Assembly: GCF_002090155.1 (NCBI RefSeq)
Contig: NZ_BBRM01000002.1
Coordinates: 744,001-808,000, forward strand
Origin: Demequina sp. NBRC 110056
GTDB taxonomy: Bacteria; Actinomycetota; Actinomycetes; Actinomycetales; Demequinaceae
Length of the DNA: 64,000 nucleotides
Direction: 5' to 3'
Below the pieces are notes generated by a model. That model saw nothing but the letters and a program-made list of their open reading frames with translations, was not told the DNA's origin and ran no database searches. A program made the translations under genes and the position numbers. Below are positions 35,410 through 45,763 of this stretch, in pieces (the stretch's first letter is position 1; each line of letters opens with the position of its first letter).

Positions 35410-36918
35410 TCACGCGGCGACGGCGGCGGCGTTCAGGCGGGCAGCGAGCGACTCGTCGACCATCGCGACCAGGCGAGTACCCTCGGGCTCGTGGGTCTCT
35501 TCGAGGATCTCGCCGTGGGTGTGCGCCTCGCTGATGAGGTCGCCGCGGGTGTACGGCACGAGGACGTCGATGCGGATCTCCGGACGCGGCAGCTCGCGGC
35601 CGATGAGCTCCATGAGTGCCCCGATGCCCTCTCCCGTGAGCGCGGAGACCTCGATGGTCGTCTCGGGACGCGCGCGCAGCCGCATGAGCGTCTCCGGGTC
35701 CGCGATGTCGGCCTTGTTGAGCACGATGACCTCGCGCACCTTGTCCGCACCCGGAACGTCGGACAGCACGGTGCGCACGGCGCTGATCTGGCTCTCGGGG
35801 TCGGGGTGCGACGCGTCGACGACGTGGAGCATGAGGTCGGCGTGGGCGACCTCCTCGAGCGTCGAGGCGAAGGCCGCGACCAGCTGGTGCGGCAGGTCGC
35901 GCACGAACCCGACGGTGTCGGAGACGGTGAAGGCGCGGCCGTCCGGGGTCTCGGAGCGGCGGACGGTGGGGTCGAGCGTGGCGAACAGCGCGTTCTCGAC
36001 GAGGACGCCGGCGCCCGTCACGCGGTTGAGCAGCGAGGACTTGCCGGCGTTCGTGTAGCCGACGATCGCGACGTTGGGCAGCGCCTGGCGGTTGGCGCGG
36101 CGCACCTCGCGCGCCGGCTCCATCGCCTTGATCTGGCGACGCAGCTGCGCCATGCGGGTGTGGATGCGTCGACGGTCGAGCTCGATCTTGGTCTCACCGG
36201 GTCCGCGCGATCCCATGCCCGCCCCGGCGCCGCCCACCTGGCCACCGGCCTGACGGGACATCGACTCACCCCAGCCGCGCAGGCGCGGCAGCAGGTACTC
36301 GAGCTGGGCGAGCTCGACCTGAGCCTTGCCCTCCTTGGACTTGGCGTGCTGCGCGAAGATGTCGAGGATCAGCGCGGTGCGGTCGATGACCTTGACCTTG
36401 ACGACGTCCTCGAGCGCGCGGCGCTGGCTGGGGGCGAGGTCGTCGTTGACGACGACGGTGTCCGCGCCGACGGCGGCGACGATCTCGCGCACCTCCTCGG
36501 CCTTGCCCTTGCCGATGTACGTCGCGGGGTCGGGATGCGGACGGCGCTGCAGGACGCCGTCGAGCACCTGCGAGCCTGCTGTCTCGGCGAGCGCGGCGAG
36601 CTCACGCAGGCCCACCTCGGCGTCGGCGGCGGAGCCGTGCGACCACTGCCCGACGAGGACGACCTTCTCCAGGCGCAGCTGGCGGTACTCGACCTCGGTG
36701 ATGTCCTCGAGCTCGGTCGACAGGTTGTCGACGCGGCGCAGGGCCGCACGCTCCTCGCGGTCGAACTGGTCGCCGTCGTAGTCGGTCCGGGCGGTGCCGC
36801 CCTCAGCCACGGCCGTCCCGGCGCGCGACAGCACTCGCTCGATCACCGCGTCGGCGCGAGAGGGTGCCTGGTCGTCGTGGTCGTACGGGCCGTCGTCGTA
36901 CGGAAGGGTCTCACTCAT
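35410..36918 (-). CDS. hflX: GTPase HflX
   Basis: Ribosome-associated GTPase that splits stalled 70S ribosomes. 502 aa. An N-terminal HflX domain (about 65-250, with the GGQVGGAGAGMGSRGPGETK hinge) precedes the G domain: GYTNAGKSSLLNR (G1, about 292), DTVGF (G3) and NKADI (G4). ATG 36918 has only a weak purine stretch upstream. Divergent from a methyltransferase gene with a 60-bp gap; dinG follows. Confidence 0.95.
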   Translation of the reverse strand: MSETLPYDDGPYDHDDQAPSRADAVIERVLSRAGTAVAEGGTARTDYDGDQFDREERAALRRVDNLSTELEDITEVEYRQLRLEKVVLVGQWSHGSAADAEVGLRELAALAETAGSQVLDGVLQRRPHPDPATYIGKGKAEEVREIVAAVGADTVVVNDDLAPSQRRALEDVVKVKVIDRTALILDIFAQHAKSKEGKAQVELAQLEYLLPRLRGWGESMSRQAGGQVGGAGAGMGSRGPGETKIELDRRRIHTRMAQLRRQIKAMEPAREVRRANRQALPNVAIVGYTNAGKSSLLNRVTGAGVLVENALFATLDPTVRRSETPDGRAFTVSDTVGFVRDLPHQLVAAFASTLEEVAHADLMLHVVDASHPDPESQISAVRTVLSDVPGADKVREVIVLNKADIADPETLMRLRARPETTIEVSALTGEGIGALMELIGRELPRPEIRIDVLVPYTRGDLISEAHTHGEILEETHEPEGTRLVAMVDESLAARLNAAAVAA

Positions 36919-36978
36919 GCTGGATCCATTGTCGCATCGGCCGCCGACACGCACCACCAGCGGCGGTACGCTCCTGGC

Positions 36979-37587
36979 GTGAGCGAGGACCACTACTTCA
37001 GCGCCGAGCCGGCGTCCGCCGACGAACGACGCGTGATCTCCGTGAACCTCGCCGGCCGCGAGGTCGACGTCGAGACCGCGCCGGGGATCTTCTCCCCCGG
37101 CCACGTCGACCTCGGCACCCAGGTGCTGCTGCGCCACCTCCCGCCGGCTCCGGCCGGTCAGGTGCTCGACATCGGCTGCGGCTGGGGGCCGCTCGCCCTC
37201 ACGGCGGCGCTCGGGACGGCCGATGCGCGCGTCACCGCCGTCGACGTCAACCGCCGCTCGCTCGACCTCACCGCCCGCAACGCGGAGCGCCTCGGCGTCG
37301 CCGCTCAGGTGACCGCCCTCGAGCCCGACGACGTGCCGACCACCCTCACGTTCGACGCCATCTGGTCGAACCCGCCGATCCGCATCGGGAAGGCGGCCCT
37401 GCACGAGCTGCTCGCGACGTGGCTTCCGCGCCTCGCGCCGGGCGGCGAGGCCTGGCTCGTCGTGCAGCGCAACCTCGGCGCCGACTCGCTCGCGCGGTGG
37501 ATCGGCGAGCAGGGCTGGGGAGAGATCGAGAAGGTGGCGAGCGCCAAGGGCTTCCGCGTGCTGCGTGTCACCCGCCGTGCCAGCTGA
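36979..37587 (+). CDS. RsmC/RlmG-like class I methyltransferase
   Basis: 202 aa, single-domain SAM-dependent methyltransferase of the MTS/RsmC type: SAM motif VLDIGCGWGPLAL (about 56-68) and the catalytic NPPI (SNPPIRIGK) typical of guanine-N2 or related rRNA/tRNA methylation. It is half the size of E. coli RsmC and matches the short actinobacterial form. GTG 36979 has no Shine-Dalgarno; TACGCT ends seven bases before it, so the mRNA is probably leaderless. rRNA as substrate is inferred. Confidence 0.85.
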   Translation: MSEDHYFSAEPASADERRVISVNLAGREVDVETAPGIFSPGHVDLGTQVLLRHLPPAPAGQVLDIGCGWGPLALTAALGTADARVTAVDVNRRSLDLTARNAERLGVAAQVTALEPDDVPTTLTFDAIWSNPPIRIGKAALHELLATWLPRLAPGGEAWLVVQRNLGADSLARWIGEQGWGEIEKVASAKGFRVLRVTRRAS

Positions 37588-37598
37588 GCGCGCATCGG

Positions 37599-37688
37599 CC
37601 CTTCCCCTCCGAGCACGACAGTGGACCCACCTTCACCCTGAAGCTTGCCGAAAGGATGAAAGTGGGCCCACTCTCGTCAGGGGAAGGG
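37599..37688. terminator. Imperfect long inverted repeat between convergent genes
   Basis: Outer arms CCCTTCCCCT (37599-37608) and AGGGGAAGGG (37679-37688) are perfect. Inner arms around GTGGACCCAC and GTGGGCCCAC pair imperfectly. Lying in the 115 bp between two converging genes, it is placed to end transcription from both sides. Its architecture (arms containing their own palindrome) resembles the hairpin inside murC. Confidence 0.6.
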
Positions 37689-37702
37689 GTTGGCGGAGGT
37701 GG

Positions 37703-38287
37703 TCAGATCCGCTCGCCGCGCTCCGCCGCGTCGGCGATCCGCTCGATCCGCGCCGCGCGCGTCGCCTCCCGCTTGGCGAGCACGAGCTGCGCGAGCGCGT
37801 ACTTGCGCGCGGACGGCGGGAAGGCGTCGAAGTGTGCGCGGGCGCCGGGTCGCGCCTCGAGCGCCGCGGCGAGGTCGGGCGGGACCACCAGGTCCTCGAC
37901 GTCGTCGAGCAACGTCCACGATCCGTCCTGCTTCGCCCGCGCGATGGCCGCAGCGCCTGCAGGCTCGATGAGGCCCGCGGCCTCGAGCTCTGCGATGCGC
38001 GCCTTGTTGGGCCGCGACCAGCCCGAGCCCTTCTTGCGCGGCGCGCAGTAGAGCATGGTGCGCTCGTCGTCGACCTTGCCCGCCGTCGAGTCGACCCAGC
38101 CGAAGCAGAGCAGCTCGCGCACGAGGTCGTCGTACTCCATCTCGACCCGGCCGCTCTTGGCGGTCCAGCGCACCACCCACACGCCCGCGGTGCGGGTGTG
38201 GTGGGCGGCGAGCCACGCGCGACACTCGGCCGCGCTCTCGGGATGGATGCGCTCGCGCCCGTCGGGCGCCGCGTCGACGGGGTGCAT
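37703..38287 (-). CDS. YdeI/OmpD-associated family protein
   Basis: 194 aa. The N-terminal half matches the YdeI-like family (ESAAECRAWLAAHH, FGWVDSTAGKVDDERTMLYCAPRKKGSGWSR split across 78-110), and the C-terminal half carries the Bacteriocin-protection/OmpD-associated block (FDAFPPSARKYALAQLVLAKR). Members are sometimes linked to stress or cationic-peptide resistance, but the biochemical role is unknown. It sits 18 bases after dapF on the same strand with no strong ribosome-binding site. Confidence 0.85.
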   Translation of the reverse strand: MHPVDAAPDGRERIHPESAAECRAWLAAHHTRTAGVWVVRWTAKSGRVEMEYDDLVRELLCFGWVDSTAGKVDDERTMLYCAPRKKGSGWSRPNKARIAELEAAGLIEPAGAAAIARAKQDGSWTLLDDVEDLVVPPDLAAALEARPGARAHFDAFPPSARKYALAQLVLAKREATRAARIERIADAAERGERI

Positions 38288-38305
38288 CGCTCGGCACTCC
38301 CCCGG

Positions 38306-39229
38306 TCAGGCGCGCACGGCGCCCGCGGGCGCCGCCTGAGCCACGACCGAGGGCGAGGCGAGCGACACGTCGACCTCGCCGTCCGCGACCAGCACCGCGG
38401 GTCCCTCGAGCACCGTCCGCGTGCCGACCACCCGGACGGTCACCATGCCGCCGGGGACCTCGACGTCCCACACGTCGGGGGCGCCCTCGCCGGCCCACGA
38501 ACGCACCGCGAGCGCCGCCGCGCAGGCGCCGGTGCCGCAGGACCGCGTCTCGCCCGAGCCGCGCTCGTGCACGCGCATCCGGACCCGCCCCCGCTCCACG
38601 CCGTCGCGGACCTCACCGCCGCGGGTGACCACGAACTCGACGTTGGATCCCGCGGGCGGGGTGGGGGTGACGCGCGGCGCAGAGGTCAGGTCCAGCGCCT
38701 CGAGCTCGTCGGTCGAGGCCAGCGCCACGACGTGGTGAGGGTTGCCGACGTCGATCGACAGGGCGGGGCGCGCGGGGCTCAGCCCGCCAGCCTCGACCTC
38801 CGCGTCGAAGCCGCCGGGCGCATCGGCGATGCGGAACTCCCCCATGCCCACGGCGTAGCGTCCCCCGCCGAGAGCCGTGAGGGTGCGGGTGCCGCCGCGG
38901 GTGCCGATCGTGAGGCCGCCGCCCAGCTCGGCGCCGGCCTCACGCTCGAGGAAGGCGGCGAACACGCGAGCGCCGTTGCCGCACATCTCCGACGTGGAGC
39001 CGTCCGCGTTCCAGTAGTCCATGAACCACGTGTCGGCGCTGAGGCCGGACCCCGCGGAGAGGTGTCCCGCGCGCACGGCACGAATGACGCCGTCGGCTCC
39101 CAGGCCGGCGCGGCGGTCGCACAGGAAGCGCACCAGCTCGGGAGTCAGGTCGATCGCGCCGCGCTCGTCGAAGAGCAGCACGAAGTCGTTCTCCGTGCCG
39201 TGGCCCTTGGTGAAGCGCAGGTGAGTCAT
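38306..39229 (-). CDS. dapF: Diaminopimelate epimerase DapF
   Basis: Cofactor-independent racemase that converts LL- to meso-diaminopimelate for lysine and cell-wall synthesis. 307 aa. The two catalytic cysteines are Cys83 (EMCGNGAR) and Cys231 (RSCGTGACAA), each in its conserved setting; N-terminal GTENDFVLL and GNPHHV are present. It follows miaA by 52 bases, the usual actinobacterial order miaB-miaA-dapF-hflX. Confidence 0.96.
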   Translation of the reverse strand: MTHLRFTKGHGTENDFVLLFDERGAIDLTPELVRFLCDRRAGLGADGVIRAVRAGHLSAGSGLSADTWFMDYWNADGSTSEMCGNGARVFAAFLEREAGAELGGGLTIGTRGGTRTLTALGGGRYAVGMGEFRIADAPGGFDAEVEAGGLSPARPALSIDVGNPHHVVALASTDELEALDLTSAPRVTPTPPAGSNVEFVVTRGGEVRDGVERGRVRMRVHERGSGETRSCGTGACAAALAVRSWAGEGAPDVWDVEVPGGMVTVRVVGTRTVLEGPAVLVADGEVDVSLASPSVVAQAAPAGAVRA

Positions 39230-39281
39230 GCCCTCAGGCTACCTGCGGCGCATCGCCAGGACGGCCGATGCGCGGGCTGGC

Positions 39282-40247
39282 TCAGCCCTCGACCGCGGCC
39301 AGGGCGTCGGTCGCCGCGCGCTCGACGTCCGCGCCGTCGCGTGGGGCGTCGATCCACCGCACTCGCGCGTCGGGGCGGAACCACTTCGCCTGGCGTCGCG
39401 CGAGGCGCCGCGTCGACTGCTGGATGAGCGCGCGCGTCTGCTCGACGGTGAGCTCGCCGTCGAGGTGGCGCAGCGTCTCCGCATAGCCCACCGCCCGGCG
39501 TGCCGTCACGCCGTCTCTCAGTCCTGCCGCCTCGAGGGACCGCACCTCGTTGACGAGGCCCGCGTCCCACATGTGGTCGACGCGCCTCTCGATGCGCGGG
39601 TCGAGCACGTCGTAGTCGAGCCGCAGCCCGATCTGGACCGCCGGGATCTCGTACTCGTGCGTGGGCAGCGTCGACGAGAACGGCCGTCCCGTCAGCTCGA
39701 TGACCTCGAGCGCACGCACGATGCGCTTGGCGTTCTGCGCGGGGATGCGCGCAGCGGCGTCGGGGTCTGCCGCGGCGAGCTCGCGGTGCAGGATGCCCGG
39801 GCCCTCGACCTCCGCCCGTGCCTCGAGGCGGGCCCGCACCTGCGGATCGGTGGGCGGGAACTCGAAGCGGTCGAGCAGCGCACGGACGTACAGGCCCGAG
39901 CCGCCGACGACGACGGCCCGTCCGCCGCGCGCGTGGATCGCGTCGATGTCGGCCCGTGCCTCGCGCTGGAAGCGCGCCACCGAGGCGTCCTCCGTGACGT
40001 CGAGCGTGTCGAGCTGGTGGTGCGGGATGCCCCGGCGCTCCTCGGCCGTGAGCTTGGCGGTGCCGATGTCCATGCCTCGGTAGAACTGCATCGAGTCAGC
40101 GTTGACGACCTCGCCGCCGAGCCTCTCGGCGAGCGCGAGCGACAGCGCGGACTTGCCGGTCGCCGTGGCCCCCACCAGCGCGATCGCACGGGGCGCGGCG
40201 ACACGGTCGGGTGCGGGCGCCGATGCGCGCTCGGCCTGGGCGCTCAC
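39282..40247 (-). CDS. miaA: tRNA dimethylallyltransferase MiaA
   Basis: Adds a dimethylallyl group to A37 of tRNAs that read UNN codons. 321 aa. P-loop GATATGKS (about 26-33), VNADSMQFYRGMDIGTAK and the VGGSGLYVRALLD motif are present. The first 18 residues are a low-complexity tail encoded partly by the recurring GCCGATGC octamer. Start GTG 40247, seven bases after the miaB stop. Its product is the substrate of MiaB. Confidence 0.96.
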   Translation of the reverse strand: MSAQAERASAPAPDRVAAPRAIALVGATATGKSALSLALAERLGGEVVNADSMQFYRGMDIGTAKLTAEERRGIPHHQLDTLDVTEDASVARFQREARADIDAIHARGGRAVVVGGSGLYVRALLDRFEFPPTDPQVRARLEARAEVEGPGILHRELAAADPDAAARIPAQNAKRIVRALEVIELTGRPFSSTLPTHEYEIPAVQIGLRLDYDVLDPRIERRVDHMWDAGLVNEVRSLEAAGLRDGVTARRAVGYAETLRHLDGELTVEQTRALIQQSTRRLARRQAKWFRPDARVRWIDAPRDGADVERAATDALAAVEG

Positions 40248-40254
40248 GGGCGGC

Positions 40255-41808
40255 TCAGGCGCCGCGCGCGGCGTTCGCGGGGCGCAGCGTCGGCATGCCG
40301 AGCCCCACGGGGCCGCCGGGCGCCGGGGTGCCGGTGCCGCAGGCGCTGCCGCAACCGCCCGACGTGTGGTCGTGCTCGCCCGACTGCACGCCGTCCCAGG
40401 CGTCGCCCGCCCGGGTGCGGCGGACGGCGTAGGTGCCGCCGGCGATGCCGCTGTCCGCGATGAGGTGGTGCGGGGCGCCGTGCGTGACGTCGACCGTGAC
40501 GAGGTCGCCGGGGCGCGGAGACTCCGCGCCGTCGGGCACGGTGAAGTGCACGAGGCGGTTGTCGGGAGCGCGTCCAGACAGCCTGGCGTGCGCGGAGTCC
40601 TTGCGACCTCCGGACGCCTTGCCGGACGAGTCGAGGACGAGCAGCTCGACGGTACGGCCGACGAGGGCCTGGTTCTCCTCGAGCGAGATCCTCTCCTGGA
40701 GCTCCTGGAGGCGCCCGAAGCGCTCCTTCATCACGTCCGCCGGGATCTCGGGCAGCTCGTAGGACGGGGTCCCCGGGCGCGGCGAGTATTGGAAGGTGAA
40801 GGCGCTCGAGAATCGCGAGGCCTCGACCACCCGCAGGGTGTCCTCGAAGTCTTCGTCCGTCTCGCCCGGGAAGCCGACGATGATGTCGGTGGTGATCGCC
40901 GCGTCCGGCATGGCGTCGCGCACCTTGTCGAGGATCCCCAGGAACTTCGACGAGCGGTACGACCGGCGCATGGCGCGCAGCACCGCGTCAGAGCCCGACT
41001 GCAGGGGCATGTGCAGGCTGGGCATGACGTTGGGGGTCTCCGCCATCGCCTGGATCACGTCGTCGGTGAACGCCGCAGGGTGGGGCGAGGTGAACCGGAC
41101 GCGCTCGAGGCCGTCGATGTCGCCGCACGCGCGCAGCAGCTTGGCGAACGCGCCGCGGTCGCCGAACTCGACTCCGTAGGAGTTGACGTTCTGGCCCAGC
41201 AACGTGATCTCGACGACGCCCTGAGACACGAGCGCCTCGATCTCGGCGAGGATCTCGCCCGGTCGCCGGTCGCGCTCCTTGCCCCGCAGGCTCGGCACGA
41301 TGCAGAAGGTGCACGTGTTGTTGCAGCCCACCGAGATCGACACCCAGCCGCTCGCGATGGCATCACGGCGGCTCGGCAGGGTCGAAGGGAAGACCTGGAG
41401 CGACTCCTCGATCTCCACCTGCGCCTCAGCGTTGTGCCGGGCGCGGTCGAGCAGGGCGGGCAGCACGTCGAGGTTGTGCGTGCCGAAGACCACATCGACC
41501 CACGGCGCCTTCTCCACGATCTCGCCGCGGTCCTTCTGCGCGAGGCAGCCGCCCACGGCGATCTGCATGCCGGGCCGCTCGGCCTTCGCGGAAGCGAGCT
41601 GGCCGAGGTTGCCGTAGAGGCGGGTGGCGGCGTTCTCGCGCACCGCGCACGTGTTGATCACGACGACGTCCGCGACGTCTGCCCCCGCGGGCGCGGCGAC
41701 GTAGCCGGCGCCCTCGAGGAGGCCGGCCATGTGCTCGGAGTCGTGGACGTTCATCTGGCACCCGAGCGTCCGGACGAGGTACGTGGGTGCGAGTGCGGTG
41801 TCAGTCAT
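40255..41808 (-). CDS. miaB: tRNA-2-methylthio-N6-dimethylallyladenosine synthase MiaB
   Basis: Radical-SAM methylthiotransferase acting on i6A37 of tRNA. 517 aa. The auxiliary cluster is held by Cys17, Cys54 and Cys88, and the radical-SAM cluster by Cys162, Cys166 and Cys169 (GCNNTCTFC). A TRAM domain follows. A 50-residue C-terminal extension with [10 protein letters not shown] contains two more cysteines. The upstream gene rny ends two bases before the ATG. Confidence 0.96.
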   Translation of the reverse strand: MTDTALAPTYLVRTLGCQMNVHDSEHMAGLLEGAGYVAAPAGADVADVVVINTCAVRENAATRLYGNLGQLASAKAERPGMQIAVGGCLAQKDRGEIVEKAPWVDVVFGTHNLDVLPALLDRARHNAEAQVEIEESLQVFPSTLPSRRDAIASGWVSISVGCNNTCTFCIVPSLRGKERDRRPGEILAEIEALVSQGVVEITLLGQNVNSYGVEFGDRGAFAKLLRACGDIDGLERVRFTSPHPAAFTDDVIQAMAETPNVMPSLHMPLQSGSDAVLRAMRRSYRSSKFLGILDKVRDAMPDAAITTDIIVGFPGETDEDFEDTLRVVEASRFSSAFTFQYSPRPGTPSYELPEIPADVMKERFGRLQELQERISLEENQALVGRTVELLVLDSSGKASGGRKDSAHARLSGRAPDNRLVHFTVPDGAESPRPGDLVTVDVTHGAPHHLIADSGIAGGTYAVRRTRAGDAWDGVQSGEHDHTSGGCGSACGTGTPAPGGPVGLGMPTLRPANAARGA

Positions 41809-41810
41809 GC

Positions 41811-43271
41811 CTACCCTGCGACGGCATCCGCGCGTAGCTCACGGATGACGGTCACCTTGATCTCTCCAGCGAAGCTGAAGTCCTTGCTGATGTGCTCAGC
41901 AATTGTACGCGCCAGGTCTCGCGTGCCCGCGTCGTCGACGATGTCGGGCTCCACGACGACGCGCACCTCGCGACCGGCTGCCATCGCGACCACCTTGACG
42001 ACGCCCGCGTGCTCGGCGACCAGGTGCTCGAGGCTCTCCATGCGCTCGACGTAGCCATCGGAGTCCTCGCGGCGGGCGCCGGGGCGCGACGCGGACACCG
42101 CGTCGGCGATCTGCACGATCACGGCCTCGAGGGTCTGCTGCGGGACCTCGTCGTGGTGCGCGGCGATGGCGTTCACGACCTCGCCGCTCTCGCCGTGCTC
42201 GCGGGCGAGCTGGGCACCGATCGCCGCGTGGGTGCCGTCGCGGTCGTGGCTGAACGCCTTGCCGATGTCGTGCAGGAACGCCGACCGTCGTGCCAGCTCG
42301 ACGTCGGCGCCGATCTCGCGCGCGATGTCGGCGGCGATGCGCGCCGACTCCACAAGGTGGCTGAGCACGTTCTGGCCGTACGAGGTCCTGAGTCGAAGCC
42401 GGCCGAGCGTCGAGACCAGCTCCTGGCTGATGCCGCGCACGCCGGCGCTCTCGATGGCGTCGAGTCCCGCGTCGAGGTGGCGCTGGTCGACGTCGTCGAC
42501 CGCGCGCGCATACGCGGCCTCGACACGCTGGGGCTGGATGCGGCCGTCCTCGATGAGGTCGCGCAGCGTGACCTCGGCGATCTCCCGGCGCTCCACGTCG
42601 AACGACGACAGCTGGACGGCGTTGACTCCGTCCTCGACCATCACGTTGACGCCGGTGAGCGACTCGAAGGCGCGGATGTTGCGCCCCTCGCGTCCGATGA
42701 TGCGGCCCTTCATCTCCTCGCTCGGGAGGTCGATCCAGGTGGTCGAGGTCTCGGTCACGGCCTCGCCCGTCTGGCGCTGCATCGCCTGCACGAGCACCTC
42801 GCGGGCACGCTGCTGGGCCGTCTCGCGAGTCGAGCGCTCGATCCGGCGCACCTCGGACATGGCTGCGTCCTTGGCAGCCTGCACCTGCTCCGCGACGAGG
42901 CGTTCGCGCGCCTCCGCCGCCGTGAGCCCGGCGACCGCCGCGAGTGCCTCGCGCTCACGGTGCTCGAGCGAGGAGCGCTGGTCCGCGAGCCGGCGCTCGT
43001 CGCGCGCGACCACGGTGGCGCGCTCGTCGAGAGCACGCTGGAACTTCTGCGAGGCGCGCTGATCGCCGGCGAGGTCCTTCTCGCGCTGGGCGACGCGCTC
43101 CTCGCGGCGCTGGGCCTCGGAGTGCAGGTCGCGGGCCTCCTCGCGCATCGCCTGCGTCTCCGCGGACGTCGAGCGACGGATCTCCGCGGCCTCGCGCCTG
43201 GCGAAGTGCACCACGAGCACGGACGCGAGGAGAAGCAGCAGGGTCGCGACGGTCGCGATCAGCTGTGGCAC
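41811..43271 (-). CDS. rny: Ribonuclease Y
   Basis: Membrane-tethered endoribonuclease that starts mRNA turnover. 486 aa. An N-terminal helix (about 3-21) is followed by a long coiled coil (about 25-170), a KH domain with [15 protein letters not shown], and an HD domain with the metal-binding [10 protein letters not shown]. Start GTG 43271. Located between miaB and recX. The coiled coil is typical in length. Confidence 0.94.
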   Translation of the reverse strand: MPQLIATVATLLLLLASVLVVHFARREAAEIRRSTSAETQAMREEARDLHSEAQRREERVAQREKDLAGDQRASQKFQRALDERATVVARDERRLADQRSSLEHREREALAAVAGLTAAEARERLVAEQVQAAKDAAMSEVRRIERSTRETAQQRAREVLVQAMQRQTGEAVTETSTTWIDLPSEEMKGRIIGREGRNIRAFESLTGVNVMVEDGVNAVQLSSFDVERREIAEVTLRDLIEDGRIQPQRVEAAYARAVDDVDQRHLDAGLDAIESAGVRGISQELVSTLGRLRLRTSYGQNVLSHLVESARIAADIAREIGADVELARRSAFLHDIGKAFSHDRDGTHAAIGAQLAREHGESGEVVNAIAAHHDEVPQQTLEAVIVQIADAVSASRPGARREDSDGYVERMESLEHLVAEHAGVVKVVAMAAGREVRVVVEPDIVDDAGTRDLARTIAEHISKDFSFAGEIKVTVIRELRADAVAG

Positions 43272-43297
43272 CGCGGTCCTCCTCGCATCAGGGCATG

Positions 43298-43816
43298 CTA
43301 CTCGCCTGCTCTATCGGCACGTTGGAGCTCCTTCACAACCCCGAATGCGACGTCAGGCGAGTATCCCTTGCGCCCGAGCATCGCGACGACCCGTCTGACG
43401 CGGGTCTGGTCGTCGTGGCCCTCCAAGGACCTCCAACGCTTGGCCGCGAGGGATCGTGCCGCATCCTGCTCGTCGTCGCCGCTGATCTGCTCGAGCGCCG
43501 CCTCGATGTCGTCGTGCTCGAAGCCCTTGCGCCGCAGCTCCTGCGAGATAGCGCGCCGCGAGGCTCCACGTTCGGCGTGACGCGTGCGGGCGATCGATCC
43601 GGCGAGCGCGGCGTCGTCGAGCAGCCCCACCTCGAGGTAGCGCGCGATGATCTCGTCGGCGATCGCGGGCTCGACCTCGCGCTTGAGCAGCCCCTCGCGC
43701 AGCTGCGAGGACGAGCGCGCTGAGTGCGTGAGGAGCCTCAGCGCGATCTCCCGCGCGCGCTCGGCAGGGTCCACGGGTGTCGTGGGTGCGGACTGCTGCC
43801 GAGCGCGCGGGGACAT
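43298..43816 (-). CDS. recX: Regulatory protein RecX
   Basis: Modulator that binds and limits RecA filaments. 172 aa of three-helix repeats: AREIALRLLTHSARSSSQLREGLLKR split over about 21-46, YLEVGLLDDAALAGSIARTR, and ISQELRRKGFEHDDIEAAL. ATG 43816 is 12 bases from the recA stop, so it is co-transcribed with recA and should share its SOS control. Confidence 0.93.
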   Translation of the reverse strand: MSPRARQQSAPTTPVDPAERAREIALRLLTHSARSSSQLREGLLKREVEPAIADEIIARYLEVGLLDDAALAGSIARTRHAERGASRRAISQELRRKGFEHDDIEAALEQISGDDEQDAARSLAAKRWRSLEGHDDQTRVRRVVAMLGRKGYSPDVAFGVVKELQRADRAGE

Positions 43817-43827
43817 CGATGCGCGAC

Positions 43828-44916
43828 TCAGAAGGTCGCGCGCTCCTTGGCGGCCTTGGCGGCCGCCTGGGTCTCGTCCTCGGGCGCGACCTGCGGCGAC
43901 TGGTCGCCCTCGCCTGCCGCGACGCCGATGCCGAGCTTGGTCTTGATCTTCTTCTCGATCTCGACCGCGAGCTCCGGGTTGTCCTTGAGGAAGTTGCGGG
44001 CGTTCTCCTTGCCCTGGCCGAGCTGGTCGCCCTCGTAGGTGTACCAGGCACCCGACTTCTTCACGAAGCCGTGCTCGACGCCGAGGTCGATGATGCCGCC
44101 CTCCTTCGAGATGCCCTGGCCGTAGAGGATGTCGAACTCCGCCTGCTTGAACGGCGGCGCCATCTTGTTCTTCACGACCTTGACGCGGGTGCGGTTGCCG
44201 ACGGGCTCGGTGCCCTCCTTGAGGGTCTCGATGCGGCGCACGTCGAGGCGCACCGACGAGTAGAACTTCAGCGCCTTGCCGCCCGTGGTGGTCTCGGGCG
44301 AGCCGAAGAACACGCCGATCTTCTCGCGCAGCTGGTTGATGAAGATCGCGGTGGTGCCGGTCGTGTTGAGCGCGCCGGTGATCTTGCGCAGCGCCTGCGA
44401 CATCAGTCGGGCCTGGAGGCCCACGTGACTGTCGCCCATCTCACCCTCGATCTCGGCCTTGGGCACGAGCGCCGCGACCGAGTCGATGACGAGGACGTCG
44501 ACGCCGCCGGAGCGCACGAGGATGTCCGCGATCTCGAGGGCCTGCTCACCGGTGTCGGGCTGCGACACGATGAGGCTGTCGGTGTCGACGCCGAGCTTCT
44601 TCGCGTACTCGGGGTCGAGCGCGTGCTCAGCGTCGATGAACGCTGCGGTGCCACCGGAGCGCTGGACGCTCGCCACCGCGTGCAGGGCGACGGTCGTCTT
44701 TCCCGAGGACTCCGGACCGTAGATCTCGACGATGCGGCCCCGCGGAAGCCCGCCGATGCCGAGCGCGATGTCGAGCGCGATCGCGCCCGTGGGGATCGCC
44801 TCGACGGCGACGCGCTTCTGCTCGCCCAGGCGCATCGCCGAGCCCTTGCCGAACTGCCTGTCGATCTGTCCGAGCGCTGCCTCCAGCGCCTTCGAGCGGT
44901 CTGCCGCCTGTGCCAT
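43828..44916 (-). CDS. recA: Recombinase RecA
   Basis: DNA-strand-exchange ATPase and SOS coprotease. 362 aa. Walker [10 protein letters not shown] (67-75), [15 protein letters not shown] (Walker B) and the [18 protein letters not shown] block are all conserved. No intein interrupts it. ATG 44916 follows GGGAG; the frame runs open upstream as a shadow. A consensus LexA box lies about 145 bases upstream. Confidence 0.98.
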   Translation of the reverse strand: MAQAADRSKALEAALGQIDRQFGKGSAMRLGEQKRVAVEAIPTGAIALDIALGIGGLPRGRIVEIYGPESSGKTTVALHAVASVQRSGGTAAFIDAEHALDPEYAKKLGVDTDSLIVSQPDTGEQALEIADILVRSGGVDVLVIDSVAALVPKAEIEGEMGDSHVGLQARLMSQALRKITGALNTTGTTAIFINQLREKIGVFFGSPETTTGGKALKFYSSVRLDVRRIETLKEGTEPVGNRTRVKVVKNKMAPPFKQAEFDILYGQGISKEGGIIDLGVEHGFVKKSGAWYTYEGDQLGQGKENARNFLKDNPELAVEIEKKIKTKLGIGVAAGEGDQSPQVAPEDETQAAAKAAKERATF

Positions 44917-45059
44917 GTCGTCTCCCAATGCTCTGCGGCATTCCTGCCGCGCCTGACCTTCCATCAGCAACGCTATGACGCGCCTCTGACATCGGCGTCG
45001 CGTGGTGCCCGACTCGCTGAGGAGGGGCCGGCGCGACGGCCGTCCTGGGACCAGCGTAA

Positions 45060-45075
45060 TCGAACGCATGTTCGA
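45060..45075. promoter_or_regulatory. LexA (SOS) box of recA
   Basis: TCGAACGCATGTTCGA is a perfect 16-bp palindrome of the CGAAC-N4-GTTCG type, in the 211-bp gap between the DUF3046 gene and recA. It makes recA-recX part of the LexA regulon defined by the boxes near 32.1 kb. Confidence 0.92.
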
Positions 45076-45127
45076 AGGAAAGCGCACGCGCACGGCGTGT
45101 CGCGCGAGCGGCGCGGGCGGCTCGCGG

Positions 45128-45361
45128 TCAGCGCGGCGGAGGCACGGCGCGCTCGCGCCGTCCCCCGTCGCGACGCTCGAGCGGGACGTCCATCTGATCG
45201 CACACGGCGTGCCACACGTCGCGGGGCGCGACCCCGTCAGCCAGGGCCGCATCTGCCGTGCGCGAGTCGAGCCCGTCGAGGGCGAGCTCCCGCGCCAGCG
45301 TGCGGGAGTAGGCCTCGCCGAAGACGTCGTCGAGAAGCGCCCAGAACTGGCTGTGGCGCAC
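45128..45361 (-). CDS. DUF3046 protein
   Basis: 77 aa. Starts [19 protein letters not shown], the diagnostic sequence of the actinobacterial DUF3046 family, which nearly always precedes recA. Function unknown; soluble and acidic with a basic Arg/Pro tail. The start GTG (45361) overlaps the clgR stop codon by one base (TAGTG), so the two are translated together. Confidence 0.9.
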   Translation of the reverse strand: MRHSQFWALLDDVFGEAYSRTLARELALDGLDSRTADAALADGVAPRDVWHAVCDQMDVPLERRDGGRRERAVPPPR

Positions 45362-45672
45362 TAGCGGGCGCGCACCTCGCCGAGCAGCTCGGGAACGGTG
45401 TCCGGGATGGTCGGCATGACCGACACGTCGTCGAGCGCCTCGGCGGTCTCGAAGCGGTCGGACACCTCGCGCAGGATCGCGGACATCGGGACGTCCAGCG
45501 CCTCACAGATCGAGGCGAGCAGCTCGGAGGAGGCCTCCTTCTGGCCACGCTCGACCTCGGACAGGTAGCCGAGGGAGACACGGGCTCCCGAGGAGATGTC
45601 GCGCAGCGTCCTGCCCTGGGTCAGGCGGGCGTCCCTCAGGACGTCGCCGATCTCGTTGCGCAGCACAGGCAT
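45361..45672 (-). CDS. clgR: XRE-family regulator ClgR
   Basis: 103-aa helix-turn-helix protein of the ClgR type, activator of Clp protease and stress genes in Corynebacterium, Streptomyces and Mycobacterium. The HTH is at about 20-62 ([20 protein letters not shown]), with the ClgR-typical [21 protein letters not shown] after it. ATG 45672 follows GGGGAGGA; an open stretch upstream has no better start. Position between pgsA/cinA and DUF3046-recA supports ClgR. The last residues VRAR lack the di-alanine degron common in ClgR, so its own Clp-mediated turnover may differ. Confidence 0.85.
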   Translation of the reverse strand: MPVLRNEIGDVLRDARLTQGRTLRDISSGARVSLGYLSEVERGQKEASSELLASICEALDVPMSAILREVSDRFETAEALDDVSVMPTIPDTVPELLGEVRAR

Positions 45673-45763
45673 GCGGATCCTCCCCGGAGTGGCGCTCAGC
45701 TCTTTCACGTCACGTCTAACGCAGGGTACCCCAGCCGTGTTCCCTGAGTCCACGAGGCTCAGG

